Assembly: GCF_017357245.1 (NCBI RefSeq)
Contig: NZ_CP071613.1
Location: 580,611-644,610 of the forward strand
From: Rhizobium bangladeshense
Lineage (GTDB): Bacteria; Pseudomonadota; Alphaproteobacteria; Rhizobiales; Rhizobiaceae
Length of the DNA stretch: 64,000 bases
Reading direction: 5' to 3'
In this document: piece by piece, positions 7,517 to 15,697 of the stretch
Position numbering within the stretch: position 1 is the first letter of the stretch
Layout of the letters: the number at the start of each line of letters is the position of its first letter
The notes under the pieces: generated by a model
The model's database searches: none
Told to the model about the DNA's origin: nothing
Seen by the model: the letters and a program-made list of their open reading frames with translations, nothing else
Translations under genes and position numbers: made by a program

Positions 7517-8587
7517 TTACCGGCCGACCGTCGCGACCGAGCTGCGGATGACGAGGCGCGTGCTGACCCGCAGCCGTTCCACGGCAAGGGGGATTTGTCC
7601 GATGCGGGCGATGAGCCGCTCGCCGGCGAGCTTGCCCATCTCGTAGACGCGCTGGTCGACGACGGTAATCGGCGGAACGGTAACGCTTGTCCAATCGGCA
7701 TCCAGGAAGGAAATCATCGAAACATCATCGGGGATGAAGTGGCCGAGTGATCGCAGCGACTTGAAGACCCGCAGCCCCACCAAGCTGTCCGATGCAAGGA
7801 TCGCCGTTGGCGGCGATAGATCCGAGAGCAGATGTTTGATCACGGCGTCCGTCTGCGGTTGATCCGTCGCACCGAGCCGCACATAGTGAAGCGGGTTGGG
7901 CAAGCCTGCCTCCGTCAGAACGCTCACGAAGCCCTCCACGCGTTCACGCACGGCAGAATTCGATATCCGTGCGATATCGGTGGTTCCGCCGTCCTCGGCG
8001 TCCATGGCCGACACGTAAGCGAGACGGCGATGTCCTGCCTCGAGCATAAACCGGGCGGCGGCGATTGCCGCCTCGCGATCGTCGCCGGTCACTGCGTCAA
8101 CGTCGAGCTCCGGGATGCTCCGGTCGAAGAGGACCAGCGGCATGCCGGCGCGACGGACATCCCGGAGATGGTCGAGGCTGTCGCAGCGGGCGGGTGTCAC
8201 GATCAGGCCATCGACACGCTTGCCGATCAGGAGATCGACGGCCGACTTCTCCGCTTCGAGCTTCTCGCCCGAGTTGGAAATGATCACGTTGAAGCCGGCG
8301 AGCCGAGCCGCATCGCTGATGCCGCGCACCGCTAAGCTGAAGAAGGCGTTTTCGATGTCGCCGACCACGACCCCGATGATGCCGGACCGACCGGTGCTCA
8401 TGCTGCGCGCAAGCTCGTTCGGCCGGTATTCGAGCGCGGCCGCCGCCGCCATCACTTGATCCCTGATCTTGCCGCTGACGACGCCGTAGCCGCCAAGTAC
8501 GCGGGCGGCCGTCGCTTTCGACACCTTTGCCGCCTTCGCGACGTCGGCGACCGTGACTGAACGTTTCGGAGCAACGGAATCTTCCAT
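7517..8587 (-). CDS. LacI-family transcriptional regulator
   Basis: 356 residues. N-terminal LacI helix-turn-helix (VTVADVAKAAKVSKATAARVL, about residues 11-31) with hinge helix YRPNELARSM, then a periplasmic-binding-protein-like effector domain (IIGVVVGDIENAFFSLAVRGI; DGLIVTPA; PLVLFDRSIPELDVDAV; AILASDSLVGLRVFKSL). It is divergent from the ABC transporter and oxidoreductase genes at 8768-12411, so it probably represses them and itself. The inducer is unknown; the transporter type (amino-acid-like) is unusual for LacI control, which normally senses sugars. The twin operator at 8647-8679 lies in between. Confidence 0.88.
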   Translation of the reverse strand: MEDSVAPKRSVTVADVAKAAKVSKATAARVLGGYGVVSGKIRDQVMAAAAALEYRPNELARSMSTGRSGIIGVVVGDIENAFFSLAVRGISDAARLAGFNVIISNSGEKLEAEKSAVDLLIGKRVDGLIVTPARCDSLDHLRDVRRAGMPLVLFDRSIPELDVDAVTGDDREAAIAAARFMLEAGHRRLAYVSAMDAEDGGTTDIARISNSAVRERVEGFVSVLTEAGLPNPLHYVRLGATDQPQTDAVIKHLLSDLSPPTAILASDSLVGLRVFKSLRSLGHFIPDDVSMISFLDADWTSVTVPPITVVDQRVYEMGKLAGERLIARIGQIPLAVERLRVSTRLVIRSSVATVGR

Positions 8588-8646
8588 GCGGCAGCACTAC
8601 AAGAGTTGTTGACGGCCGGTCAATTGACAGTTATCAAATCTGCTGT

Positions 8647-8679
8647 GAGACCGGTCTCTTTTTATCGGAGACCGGTATC
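8647..8679. promoter_or_regulatory. Twin palindromic operator for the LacI regulator
   Basis: The perfect 12-bp palindrome GAGACCGGTCTC (8647-8658) is followed by GAGACCGGTATC (8668-8679), which matches it at 11 of 12 positions. Centres are 21 bp apart, two helical turns, so both lie on the same DNA face. Location: between the divergent LacI gene and the binding-protein gene. The CG-centred symmetry fits LacI-family operators. Confidence 0.75.
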
Positions 8680-8767
8680 TTTGCAAACCGTTTTGCCGCA
8701 GAAGGGCGGCAAGCGGGTGATCAGATAATGCCGACAAGAGCATTCCTTTCCGGAGCGGAGAACGAAC

Positions 8768-9595
8768 ATGAAGCTTTTTGGATCATTTCCGGCACTCATT
8801 GCGCCGCTGCAAGCCGGCCTTGTGGCCTGCTTTCTGGCGACGGGAGTCGGTTTGGCAACAGCGGCCGACAATCCCTACAATCTGATCGAGCCCGACGTCA
8901 TCAGCGTCGGCACCATGGGCGATGCAAAGCCCTATACATTTGCGACAGCGGATGGCCAGTTCACCGGTTTCGACGTCGAACTGTTTCTCAACGTCGTGTC
9001 CCGGCTCGGCTTTGCGAAAGACAAGGTGACGTTCACCGGCCAGGAATTTTCGGCGCTCCTGCCATCGGTTGCAAACGAGCGGTTCGACGTTGCCGTCGCC
9101 GCGATCGGAACCACCGAAGCCCGCAAGAAAACCGTCGACTTCTCCGACGGCTATCTCGCTGGTTATCTCTCGGTGCTGACGTCGGACGCTGCAATCAAGG
9201 ACGCGGCCGGGCTGAAGGACAAGCGGCTTGGCGTGGTCCAAGGAACCTTACAGGAAGTCTATGCCGCCAAGAATTTCGGTGAGACGGATCTGGTGAAATT
9301 TCCTGACAACAATTCCGCCGTCGCCGCGCTCAACAACGGCACGATCGATGCGCATTTTCTCGACTATGAGGCGGCCAAGCAATACGGCGAGCGTTATCCC
9401 GCTCTGAAGGTGGCCGTCAACATTCCATCCTTCGATGCGCCGGCCGGCTTCGTAATCAGGAAAGGAAACGTTGCTTTCCGCACGGCGCTGAACGGCGCCC
9501 TCCATGATGCGATGCAGGACGGCACCTGGAAGACGCTGTACGAAAAGTGGTTCCCCGGCTCGCCGATGCCGGACCAGTATCTTCCCAAGAAGTGA
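8768..9595 (+). CDS. Amino-acid-type ABC transporter, periplasmic binding protein
   Basis: 275 residues, with a signal peptide of about 30 residues ending near [10 protein letters not shown]. It is an SBP_bac_3-type domain ([70 protein letters not shown]) and delivers ligand to the permease. ATG at 8768 is preceded by GGAG. A strong stem-loop follows (9604-9626). Substrate unknown: the SBP_bac_3 family serves amino acids and related amines or opine-like compounds, and the FAD oxidoreductase downstream favours an amine or amino acid. Confidence 0.85.
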   Translation: MKLFGSFPALIAPLQAGLVACFLATGVGLATAADNPYNLIEPDVISVGTMGDAKPYTFATADGQFTGFDVELFLNVVSRLGFAKDKVTFTGQEFSALLPSVANERFDVAVAAIGTTEARKKTVDFSDGYLAGYLSVLTSDAAIKDAAGLKDKRLGVVQGTLQEVYAAKNFGETDLVKFPDNNSAVAALNNGTIDAHFLDYEAAKQYGERYPALKVAVNIPSFDAPAGFVIRKGNVAFRTALNGALHDAMQDGTWKTLYEKWFPGSPMPDQYLPKK

Positions 9596-9603
9596 GCCCG
9601 CCG

Positions 9604-9626
9604 GCCGTCCGCTCACGGCGGACGGC
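9604..9626 (+). terminator. Intercistronic stem-loop after binding-protein gene
   Basis: Nine-base perfect arms GCCGTCCGC / GCGGACGGC with a five-base loop, just after the stop of the binding-protein gene and before the transporter gene. No T-run follows, so it is more likely an mRNA-stabilising or attenuating hairpin than a full terminator. Confidence 0.6.
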
Positions 9627-9671
9627 TACCTCGGCTGCTGTATGCCCGGCTAGGGCCTAACGGGGATCACG

Positions 9672-11210
9672 ATGAACTGGATCGACAATTTGCGCCGCAG
9701 CTTCCTCGATTGGGAGGCGATGGCGGACGTGCTGCCGAGCATGATCAGCGTCGGCTTGAAAAATACTTTGATCCTGGCCGCCGCCTCGACCGTGCTCGGC
9801 GTCGTGATCGGCATGGTTCTCGCCGTCATGGGCATCTCTCAGGCTCGCTGGCTAAGGCTGCCGGCGCGCATCTATACCGACATTTTTCGCGGGTTGCCGG
9901 CGATCGTCACGATCCTGATCATCGGCCAGGGCTTTGCCCGGATCGGACGGGAGATCTTCGGCCCGTCGCCATTCCCGCTCGGCATATTGGCGCTCAGCCT
10001 GATTGCCGGCGCCTATATCGGTGAAATCTTCCGCTCGGGCATCCAAAGCGTCGAGCGCGGCCAGATGGAGGCCTGCCGGGCGCTCAGCATGAGCTACGGG
10101 CAAGGCATGCGCCTGATCGTCATCCCGCAGGGTGTCAGACGGGTGCTGCCGGCGCTGGTCAACCAGTTCATCGGTAACGTCAAGGATTCCAGCCTCGTTT
10201 ATTTCCTTGGCTTGCTCGCCTCCGAGCGGGAGATTTTTCGCGTCGGGCAGGACCAGGCGGTCGTGACCGGAAATCTGTCGCCGCTGCTGTTGGCGGGTAT
10301 TTTCTACCTCGTGATCACCGTGCCCCTGACCCACTTCGTCAATTATATCGACGCTAGGCTGCGGTTGGGAAAACAGGGCCGCGGTTCCGGTCCTGCGAGC
10401 GGATTAGCCGAAGTGGGCGAACTTGCAGCCGCCACCAGTCCCCATTCCACCGCCGGCGCCGCCAGCGGCGATAGCCGGCATTTCAAGGGCGGAGCCTTGC
10501 AAATCCGGGATGTGCGAATGGCCTATGGCGAACTCGATGTTCTCAAGGGCGTCGATCTCGATATCGCTGCCGGGACCGTCACGTGCATCATCGGCCCGTC
10601 CGGCTCGGGAAAGTCAACGCTGCTGCGTTGCATGAACAGGCTCGTAGAACCGAAGGGCGGCGACATACGGCTCGATGGCGAGAGCATCCTGGTCATGAAG
10701 CCTGAAAAGCTTCGTCGTCGGGTCGGCATGGTGTTCCAGCACTTCAACCTTTTTCCCGATCACACCGCCCTCGAAAACGTCATGCTTGCGCTGACGAAGA
10801 TCAAGAAGATGCCGAGGCAGAAGGCGCGGCGCGTCGCCGAGGCACGTCTGACCGATGTCGGTCTGGCAGCGCGCGGGGATCACCGGCCGGCCAGCCTTTC
10901 CGGCGGGCAGCAGCAGCGCGTCGCGATCGCGCGGGCGCTGGCCATGGATCCGGAGGTCATCCTGTTCGACGAAGTGACGAGCGCGCTTGACCCCGAACTG
11001 GTGAAGGGCGTGCTCGACCTGATGGCGACCCTCGGCCGGCAGGGCATGACGATGGCGGTCGTGACGCACGAGATGGGCTTTGCCCGCCGGGTGGCCGACC
11101 AGGTGGTCTTCATGGATGAGGGCCGTATCGTCGAGGCCGGCTCGCCGCAGCAGATTTTCGACAATCCGCAAAGCGAACGGCTGAAGCGCTTCCTTGCGGA
11201 AGTTCTCTGA
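9672..11210 (+). CDS. Fused ABC transporter: permease plus ATP-binding domain (512 aa)
   Basis: One frame encodes both an amino-acid-type permease and its ATPase. Residues ~1-235 are the membrane domain, with the EAA-type loop ACRALSMSYGQGMRLIVIPQG. A Pro/Gly/Ala-rich linker of about 45 residues follows. Residues ~275-512 are the ATPase: Walker A GPSGSGKST at ~308, signature LSGGQQQRVAIARAL, Walker B ILFDEVTSALDPE, H-loop VVTHEMGF. HisM/GlnP-like systems usually have two permeases and a separate ATPase. Here a single fused chain, likely homodimeric, would supply both. No sign of frameshift. Confidence 0.88.
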   Translation: MNWIDNLRRSFLDWEAMADVLPSMISVGLKNTLILAAASTVLGVVIGMVLAVMGISQARWLRLPARIYTDIFRGLPAIVTILIIGQGFARIGREIFGPSPFPLGILALSLIAGAYIGEIFRSGIQSVERGQMEACRALSMSYGQGMRLIVIPQGVRRVLPALVNQFIGNVKDSSLVYFLGLLASEREIFRVGQDQAVVTGNLSPLLLAGIFYLVITVPLTHFVNYIDARLRLGKQGRGSGPASGLAEVGELAAATSPHSTAGAASGDSRHFKGGALQIRDVRMAYGELDVLKGVDLDIAAGTVTCIIGPSGSGKSTLLRCMNRLVEPKGGDIRLDGESILVMKPEKLRRRVGMVFQHFNLFPDHTALENVMLALTKIKKMPRQKARRVAEARLTDVGLAARGDHRPASLSGGQQQRVAIARALAMDPEVILFDEVTSALDPELVKGVLDLMATLGRQGMTMAVVTHEMGFARRVADQVVFMDEGRIVEAGSPQQIFDNPQSERLKRFLAEVL

Positions 11211-11274
11211 GGCGCCAGCCGTAACGTGTGCAAATTCGCTTCGATCAAGCAAGAGCAGGAACAGGGTACCCGAC

Positions 11275-12411
11275 ATGAATGCTTCCACCAAACCTTCGAA
11301 GGTCGTTGTCATCGGCGGCGGGATTTTCGGTGTCTCGACCGCGCTCCATCTGGCCCGGCTCGGGGTTGATACCATGCTCATCAATGACGGCCCGCTTGCC
11401 AATGGGGCCTCCGGCCGGTCGCTCGCCTGGCTGAATTCGGCGCGAAAGCGCTCCGATGCCTATCACCGGCTGCGTCTGGCGGGTATTGACCGCTATCGTA
11501 CGCTGGCTGCTCGCTATCCCGATGCGCCGTGGCTGCGCTTCGATGGCGGCCTGACCTGGGACGCGGACGACGCCAGCAACGAGATCGCCGAAGTCTTCGA
11601 CTATGAACGTGACCTCGGCTATCACGCACAATGGCTCGCCCCGGAGAAGATTGCCACGGTGACTCCCGGCGTCGACCCAAGCGCCGTGACGCCGCAAGGC
11701 GCAATCTTCAACCCGGGGGAGGGGTGGGTCGATCTTCCGTCCGTGATTGGCAGGCTTGCGCAAGAGTTTCGCACGCTCGGCGGCGAGATCATCACGGATG
11801 CCGGACGCGCGACGGTCGATGTCAGAGATGCGCGCGCCCGCGGCGTAGTCACGGCGGACGGCAGGCGCCACGACGCCGATGCCGTGCTTCTTGCAGCCGG
11901 CAGCAAGGTTCCCGCAATCGTTGCGGAGGCCGGGCAAGAGATCGAAGATGCGACGCCCATTGCTCTTCTCGTCAGGACCAAGCCGATCCGCCACCCGCTG
12001 AAGGCCGTGCTCAATACGCCTCGCGTCGCCATTCGACGGATGCCCAGTGGCGGCTTCGCGCTCGATTCCGCCTGGTCGGAGGAAGAGGTGAGCGTCAATC
12101 CCGACGGCAGCTACGATGTCAGGCAATCGACGCTGCAGGGACTGCTGCGAGAGGCGTCAAGAGTCCTCGAAGGCAATCCGGCGCTTGAGATCGAAGATTA
12201 TGGGGTCGGTCCCAAACCTATTCCTGGCGACGGCGAGCCTGTTTTCGGCGAGCTGTCATCGATACCGGGTTATTTCGTTGCCTTCAGCCATAGCGGCGCC
12301 ACCCTTGGCCTGATTGCCGGCGAGCTGCTGGCGGACGAGATCGCCAACAGCCGCCGCCATCCGCTGCTTGCCGACTTTCGCCCTGAGCGCTTCAGCGCGT
12401 CCTGCCGGTAA
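11275..12411 (+). CDS. FAD-dependent oxidoreductase (DAO family)
   Basis: 378 residues from the ATG at 11275; the frame extends to 11194 but that start lies inside the preceding gene. N-terminal FAD-binding motif VVVIGGGIFGVSTALHLARLG, then the DAO signature (GASGRSLAWLNSARKRSDAY) and a C-terminal FAD-contact region (GDGEPVFGEL...YFVAFSHSGATLGLIAGELLADEI). DAO enzymes oxidise primary or secondary amines and amino acids such as glycine, sarcosine and D-amino acids. As the last gene of the LacI-controlled operon it probably oxidises the imported compound. Exact substrate unknown. Confidence 0.82.
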   Translation: MNASTKPSKVVVIGGGIFGVSTALHLARLGVDTMLINDGPLANGASGRSLAWLNSARKRSDAYHRLRLAGIDRYRTLAARYPDAPWLRFDGGLTWDADDASNEIAEVFDYERDLGYHAQWLAPEKIATVTPGVDPSAVTPQGAIFNPGEGWVDLPSVIGRLAQEFRTLGGEIITDAGRATVDVRDARARGVVTADGRRHDADAVLLAAGSKVPAIVAEAGQEIEDATPIALLVRTKPIRHPLKAVLNTPRVAIRRMPSGGFALDSAWSEEEVSVNPDGSYDVRQSTLQGLLREASRVLEGNPALEIEDYGVGPKPIPGDGEPVFGELSSIPGYFVAFSHSGATLGLIAGELLADEIANSRRHPLLADFRPERFSASCR

Positions 12412-12448
12412 CTGCAGCGATATTGGTGCCAGCCGCTTGACGGCGGAC

Positions 12449-12473
12449 GGATCAATTAGAGCTATCGAGCGTT
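12449..12473 (+). promoter_or_regulatory. Likely EcfG-type promoter (GGATC-N16-CGTT)
   Basis: GGATC 12449-12453, 16 bases, CGTT 12470-12473. The -10 is exact and one -35 base differs (A to T). It lies 32 bases before the small-gene start at 12505. Confidence 0.45.
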
Positions 12474-12504
12474 CTGCCGGAAGGAACCAACGGGAGACGC
12501 AATC

Positions 12505-13017
12505 ATGATCAAGGATCAGTCCGCCGCCTTCGGCGCGGAAAGGAACCGCGGCAATGCCGGCACTTCGATGCCGAACGAAGAAGAGCCGACCATCAATCCG
12601 GATCTCATCCGGCGAGAGGGGTTCGCGAGCGAGGCTGAATACCGGGCCTATTTTGACACGTTGGGCAGGGATGTGTCCGCTCCGACCGAGGATCGTCTCG
12701 GGGAACCGGTCCGGATCTCTGAGGAGCACATACTGGAAAGCCGGCTGCAGGAATTAAGAGGAGAACTCGAAAACCTTCGGGCTCGCCTGCATGGAATCAG
12801 ACACCAGGCCGCGACCGTGGTAACTGAAAACGTCAGGTGGGCTGATTCCAGCGCTCATGCGCAGCTTGGCAATCAACCCTGGCTGAAGCTCGCGGGCGCC
12901 ATGGCCGGCGCATTCGTCATCACCAGGGGGCTGAGACAGTTGCCTTGGGGAACCGTGGCGACGACGGCGCTGCCCCTGGTCGTCGCTGCGATGAACCGGA
13001 AGTTCGCGCGGCGGTGA
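12505..13017 (+). CDS. Small membrane-associated hypothetical protein (170 aa)
   Basis: 170 residues. Polar, likely disordered N-terminus; a coiled-coil helix around residues 74-96 (EEHILESRLQELRGELENLRARLHGI); then a Gly/Ala-rich hydrophobic C-terminal region (LAGAMAGAFVITRGL..ATTALPLVVAAMNRKFARR). Family not recognised. The predicted EcfG-like promoter puts it with the general stress genes, as do its neighbours. Start: ATG at 12505 after GGGAGA. Confidence 0.62.
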   Translation: MIKDQSAAFGAERNRGNAGTSMPNEEEPTINPDLIRREGFASEAEYRAYFDTLGRDVSAPTEDRLGEPVRISEEHILESRLQELRGELENLRARLHGIRHQAATVVTENVRWADSSAHAQLGNQPWLKLAGAMAGAFVITRGLRQLPWGTVATTALPLVVAAMNRKFARR

Positions 13018-13135
13018 TTGCAGCATGCACGGATGGTTCTGCGTGAGGTCGCGGGTCGGTTTCTTCACCATGCAGCGGACGCCATCATCTCGCCGAAGTG
13101 TTCGTGACATCCTGGCGTTTTGAACGGAGGCGAAC

Positions 13136-13387
13136 ATGGCTGGACATGATGATCGCTACGTAGAGATTACGACGCGTCTTCGCTCGGTGCGATCGTTCTG
13201 CGACTTCCTCTCGCAGGGCGGAACCGTCCGCGTCGCCTTGTCGGATGGCGGACCCTACAAGGATATTACCGCCGTGCTGCTGGAGCGGAACCGCAGGGAG
13301 GCGGAAGCACTTGCCCGCACGCGCAGATATCTCTACCCGGATCTCGCCGACGAAGAGGTGGCGACGCCACTCTACAGTCATCACTGA
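13136..13387 (+). CDS. Small hypothetical protein (83 aa)
   Basis: 83 residues, charged, with an N-terminal beta segment (DRYVEITTRLRSVRSFCDFLSQGGTVRVAL) and a helix (RNRREAEALARTRRYLYPDL). GGAGG lies six bases before the ATG. The family is not recognised. The opposite-strand frame here is a shadow. Confidence 0.55.
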   Translation: MAGHDDRYVEITTRLRSVRSFCDFLSQGGTVRVALSDGGPYKDITAVLLERNRREAEALARTRRYLYPDLADEEVATPLYSHH

Positions 13388-13439
13388 CGCACCCGCGCTC
13401 GTGTGCGCGTTGCAACGAAGGCTGAGACGCTAAGCGGCG

Positions 13440-13887
13440 GCAACGCGGTCTGCGCCGGCTCCACCCAGTTCGGAACAGATCGATCAGTTGCAGGAGCGTT
13501 CTCGTCCCATTGGCAACTTCTTTGGTTGCCGCGCTGATTTCCTGGACCATGGCGGCATTCTGCTGCGTCCTCTGGTCCATCAGGTTAACGGAAGAATTGA
13601 CCTCATGCAGCGCGTCTGCTCCCGGCTCGAGCGGACGATGATATCCATCTGCTCGGATGCGGTGACCACTTTTGCAGAAATGCTTTCGAAGACCTCGCTC
13701 GTTTCGCCAACGACGCCTGCAGCGGTGGTAATCTCCGCGCGAGCGTCCAAATGAGTTGCTTGATCCGCTGACCGGCTTCAGCGAAGCGCTGGAGAAGATC
13801 GCGGACTTCCTGGCCACGACGGCAAGCCTTTGCCGTCTTCGCCGGCGCCCACACTTCGATGCCGGCGTTGAGCGCGAGCAGGAGTGA
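13440..13887 (-). pseudogene. Decayed methyl-accepting chemotaxis protein fragment
   Basis: On the minus strand, all three frames in turn give recognisable pieces of the MCP cytoplasmic hairpin. The order is LLALNAGIE, then LAVVA (another frame), EVRDLLQRFAEAGQRIKQLI, a third-frame GVVGETSEVFESISAKV, and finally HEVNSSVNLMDQRTQQNAAMVQEI. At least four indels are required. Only the C-terminal signalling tip survives; no start, ligand domain or membrane helix is present. Boundaries are approximate. The fragment butts against the endonuclease gene end at 13888. Confidence 0.8.
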
Positions 13888-14616
13888 TCAGGCGAAACCG
13901 ATTTCAGCAAGTAGAGGTAGGTGGTCGGAGGCGACCCTCGTCAGCCGGGTTTCGAGGACTGACGCTCGTTTGACGACGAGATCGTTGGTGACGAAGATGT
14001 GGTCGAGGCGCATCAGCGGGTAGCGGGAGGGGAAGGTCGCTCTCGGCGCCGCCTTGCCTGCAAGCTGGGCGTCGGTCAATGAGCGCGTGGCAAGCCGGTA
14101 AGTCGCCGATGACGGAATGGCGTTGAAATCGCCACAGAGGATGCTTGGAACCGGTTCGTCCGACGAGCCGTGCAGCCAGCCGGAATTCAAGAGCGTCGTC
14201 ATCTGCCGAATACGCTCGCGCCCTCGAAGGCCGAGATGTGTATTGACCACGAGCAACTTCCTGCCGCCAACCAATATTTCGACGGACAACGCCCCTCTCG
14301 CTTCGCCGATCGATGGCAGAGGACCAGCCTTGACAGCGCCTGTTGGCAGCGCGGTGATGATTGCATCGCCATATTGCTCCTCGGCAATCGAGAGCGCCGG
14401 GTGAAAATGAGCTTGCATCTTTAGGAGTGAGGCGATCGTATGGGCCTGGTCGACGCCGCCGGTCCTGCGCCTGAGGACATCGACCTCCTGCAGAGCGACA
14501 ATATCGGCTTCAGCCTCGGCGATGACGGAAGCGATGCGCCCGGGGTCGAGCTTTCGGTCGTTGCCGATGCAGCTATGCACATTGTAGGTCAAGAGTTTGA
14601 TCGATTTATCCGGCAT
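13888..14616 (-). CDS. Endonuclease/exonuclease/phosphatase family protein (YbhP-like)
   Basis: 242 residues with the EEP superfamily motifs: LLTYNVHSC at the N-terminus, catalytic QEVD (E in LQEVDVLRR), LLVVNTHLGL, ILCGDFNA and the C-terminal SDHLPLLAEI. The family hydrolyses phosphodiester bonds (DNA, sphingolipids or phosphoinositides); substrate here unknown. It is divergent from the ybhN-like gene and near a cardiolipin-synthase-like gene, reproducing the E. coli ybhP-clsB-ybhN grouping. A predicted EcfG promoter lies at 14671-14695. It may be part of a phospholipid-modifying set. Confidence 0.78.
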   Translation of the reverse strand: MPDKSIKLLTYNVHSCIGNDRKLDPGRIASVIAEAEADIVALQEVDVLRRRTGGVDQAHTIASLLKMQAHFHPALSIAEEQYGDAIITALPTGAVKAGPLPSIGEARGALSVEILVGGRKLLVVNTHLGLRGRERIRQMTTLLNSGWLHGSSDEPVPSILCGDFNAIPSSATYRLATRSLTDAQLAGKAAPRATFPSRYPLMRLDHIFVTNDLVVKRASVLETRLTRVASDHLPLLAEIGFA

Positions 14617-14668
14617 AGGCCCGCTGATGCTGGTCTCCCCTCGAGAGACAGGACTCGTTCTCCCGGAG

Positions 14669-14693
14669 GGAACACAGAACTCTTTTGATCGTT
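14669..14693 (+). promoter_or_regulatory. EcfG-type promoter, perfect consensus
   Basis: GGAAC 14669-14673, 16 bases, CGTT 14690-14693: exact EcfG consensus. It lies 44 bases before the YbhN-like start at 14738, and interleaves with a minus-strand site at 14671-14695. Confidence 0.75.
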
Positions 14694-14695
14694 CC
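14671..14695 (-). promoter_or_regulatory. EcfG-type promoter, divergent and interleaved (GGAAC-N16-TGTT)
   Basis: Minus strand GGAAC (14695-14691), 16 bases, TGTT (14674-14671). It would drive the EEP-family gene starting at 14616. Its two elements overlap those of the plus-strand promoter almost base for base, so one sigma-bound polymerase would exclude the other. Confidence 0.55.
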
Positions 14696-14737
14696 AGATG
14701 ATCGAGCCGTGGCGCTCACCTCGGAAACGGACAATCG

Positions 14738-15697
14738 ATGAGTCTGAAACGCATACTCCTGAATGGGCTGCTCGTTGCCGCACTTTGTATCGCGGGCTTT
14801 CTTCTCTATCGGATCTTCCGCCAGTACAGCATGGAGCAGATCGTCCAATCGGTTCGCAGCATACCTTTTGCGACCTTCTGCACCGCACTTCTCTTTGCGG
14901 CGGCGTCCTATCTGTGCCTGAGCTGTTTCGACTTCCTGGCGATCCGCTCGCTCGGAAAATCCTTGCCTTACCGGAAGGTCCTGCTCGCATCTTTCATCAG
15001 CTTGTCGCTCGGCCACAATATCGGATTTGCGGGGCTGAGCAGCGGCGCCTTCCGCTATCGCTTCTATTCCCGCTGGGGGCTGACCACGGAGGACGTGGCG
15101 AAGATTATCCTGTTTTGCGGCGTCACCGTCGGGCTCGGCCTTATCACACTCAGTGGCATTGCGCTGGTCGTCAATCCGGATGATGCCGCGCGGCTGCTGC
15201 AACTCGATGCGGCCAGAACCCGGCTCTTCGGCCTGTCGGCGCTGCTCGTTCCGGTCGTCTATGCAAGCCTCGCGTTCTTCATTCGCGGTAAGTTGCGGCT
15301 GTGGCGCTGGTCGTTTCAGCTGCCTCGGCTTCCGTTTGCGGTTGCCCAGGTCGGGGTAGGCACAATCAACTTCACGCTGGTTTCCGCTTGTTTGCACCAG
15401 ATGCTGTCTGTCTTCGGCGACCTCGCCTTCTTCAGGTCGGTCACGGCCTATGTGCTCGCTAATTCGGCAATCCTCGCGACGCATATTCCAGGTGGGCTCG
15501 GAGTGCTGGAGGCAACCGTGTCCTACGTCGTGCCGCAGCAGGCATCGATCGGGGCGTTGATTGCCTTCCGCTGCGCGTACTTCTTCATTCCGCTGGCACT
15601 CGGCGTGACGCTTCTCCTGGTCAGCGAAATCGTCTTCCGACGATTACGCCGGGCGGACGAAGAGGCGGACGAGCGCGCCGAGGCCCAGTCGGTGTAG
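14738..15697 (+). CDS. Lysylphosphatidylglycerol-synthase-type membrane protein (YbhN-like, UPF0104)
   Basis: 319 residues with about eight hydrophobic helices, for example ILLNGLLVAALCIAGFLLY, TALLFAAASYLCLSC, IILFCGVTVGLGLITLSGIAL and LGVTLLLVSEIV. It contains the conserved HNIGFAGLSSGAFRYRFYS and THIPGGLGVLEA motifs of the LPG synthase membrane domain. The C-terminal aminoacyl-transferase domain of MprF is absent, as in YbhN. It ends 54 bases inside the convergent ClsB-like gene (15644-15697). Likely EcfG-regulated. Role: envelope lipid homeostasis, inferred from context. Confidence 0.8.
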   Translation: MSLKRILLNGLLVAALCIAGFLLYRIFRQYSMEQIVQSVRSIPFATFCTALLFAAASYLCLSCFDFLAIRSLGKSLPYRKVLLASFISLSLGHNIGFAGLSSGAFRYRFYSRWGLTTEDVAKIILFCGVTVGLGLITLSGIALVVNPDDAARLLQLDAARTRLFGLSALLVPVVYASLAFFIRGKLRLWRWSFQLPRLPFAVAQVGVGTINFTLVSACLHQMLSVFGDLAFFRSVTAYVLANSAILATHIPGGLGVLEATVSYVVPQQASIGALIAFRCAYFFIPLALGVTLLLVSEIVFRRLRRADEEADERAEAQSV

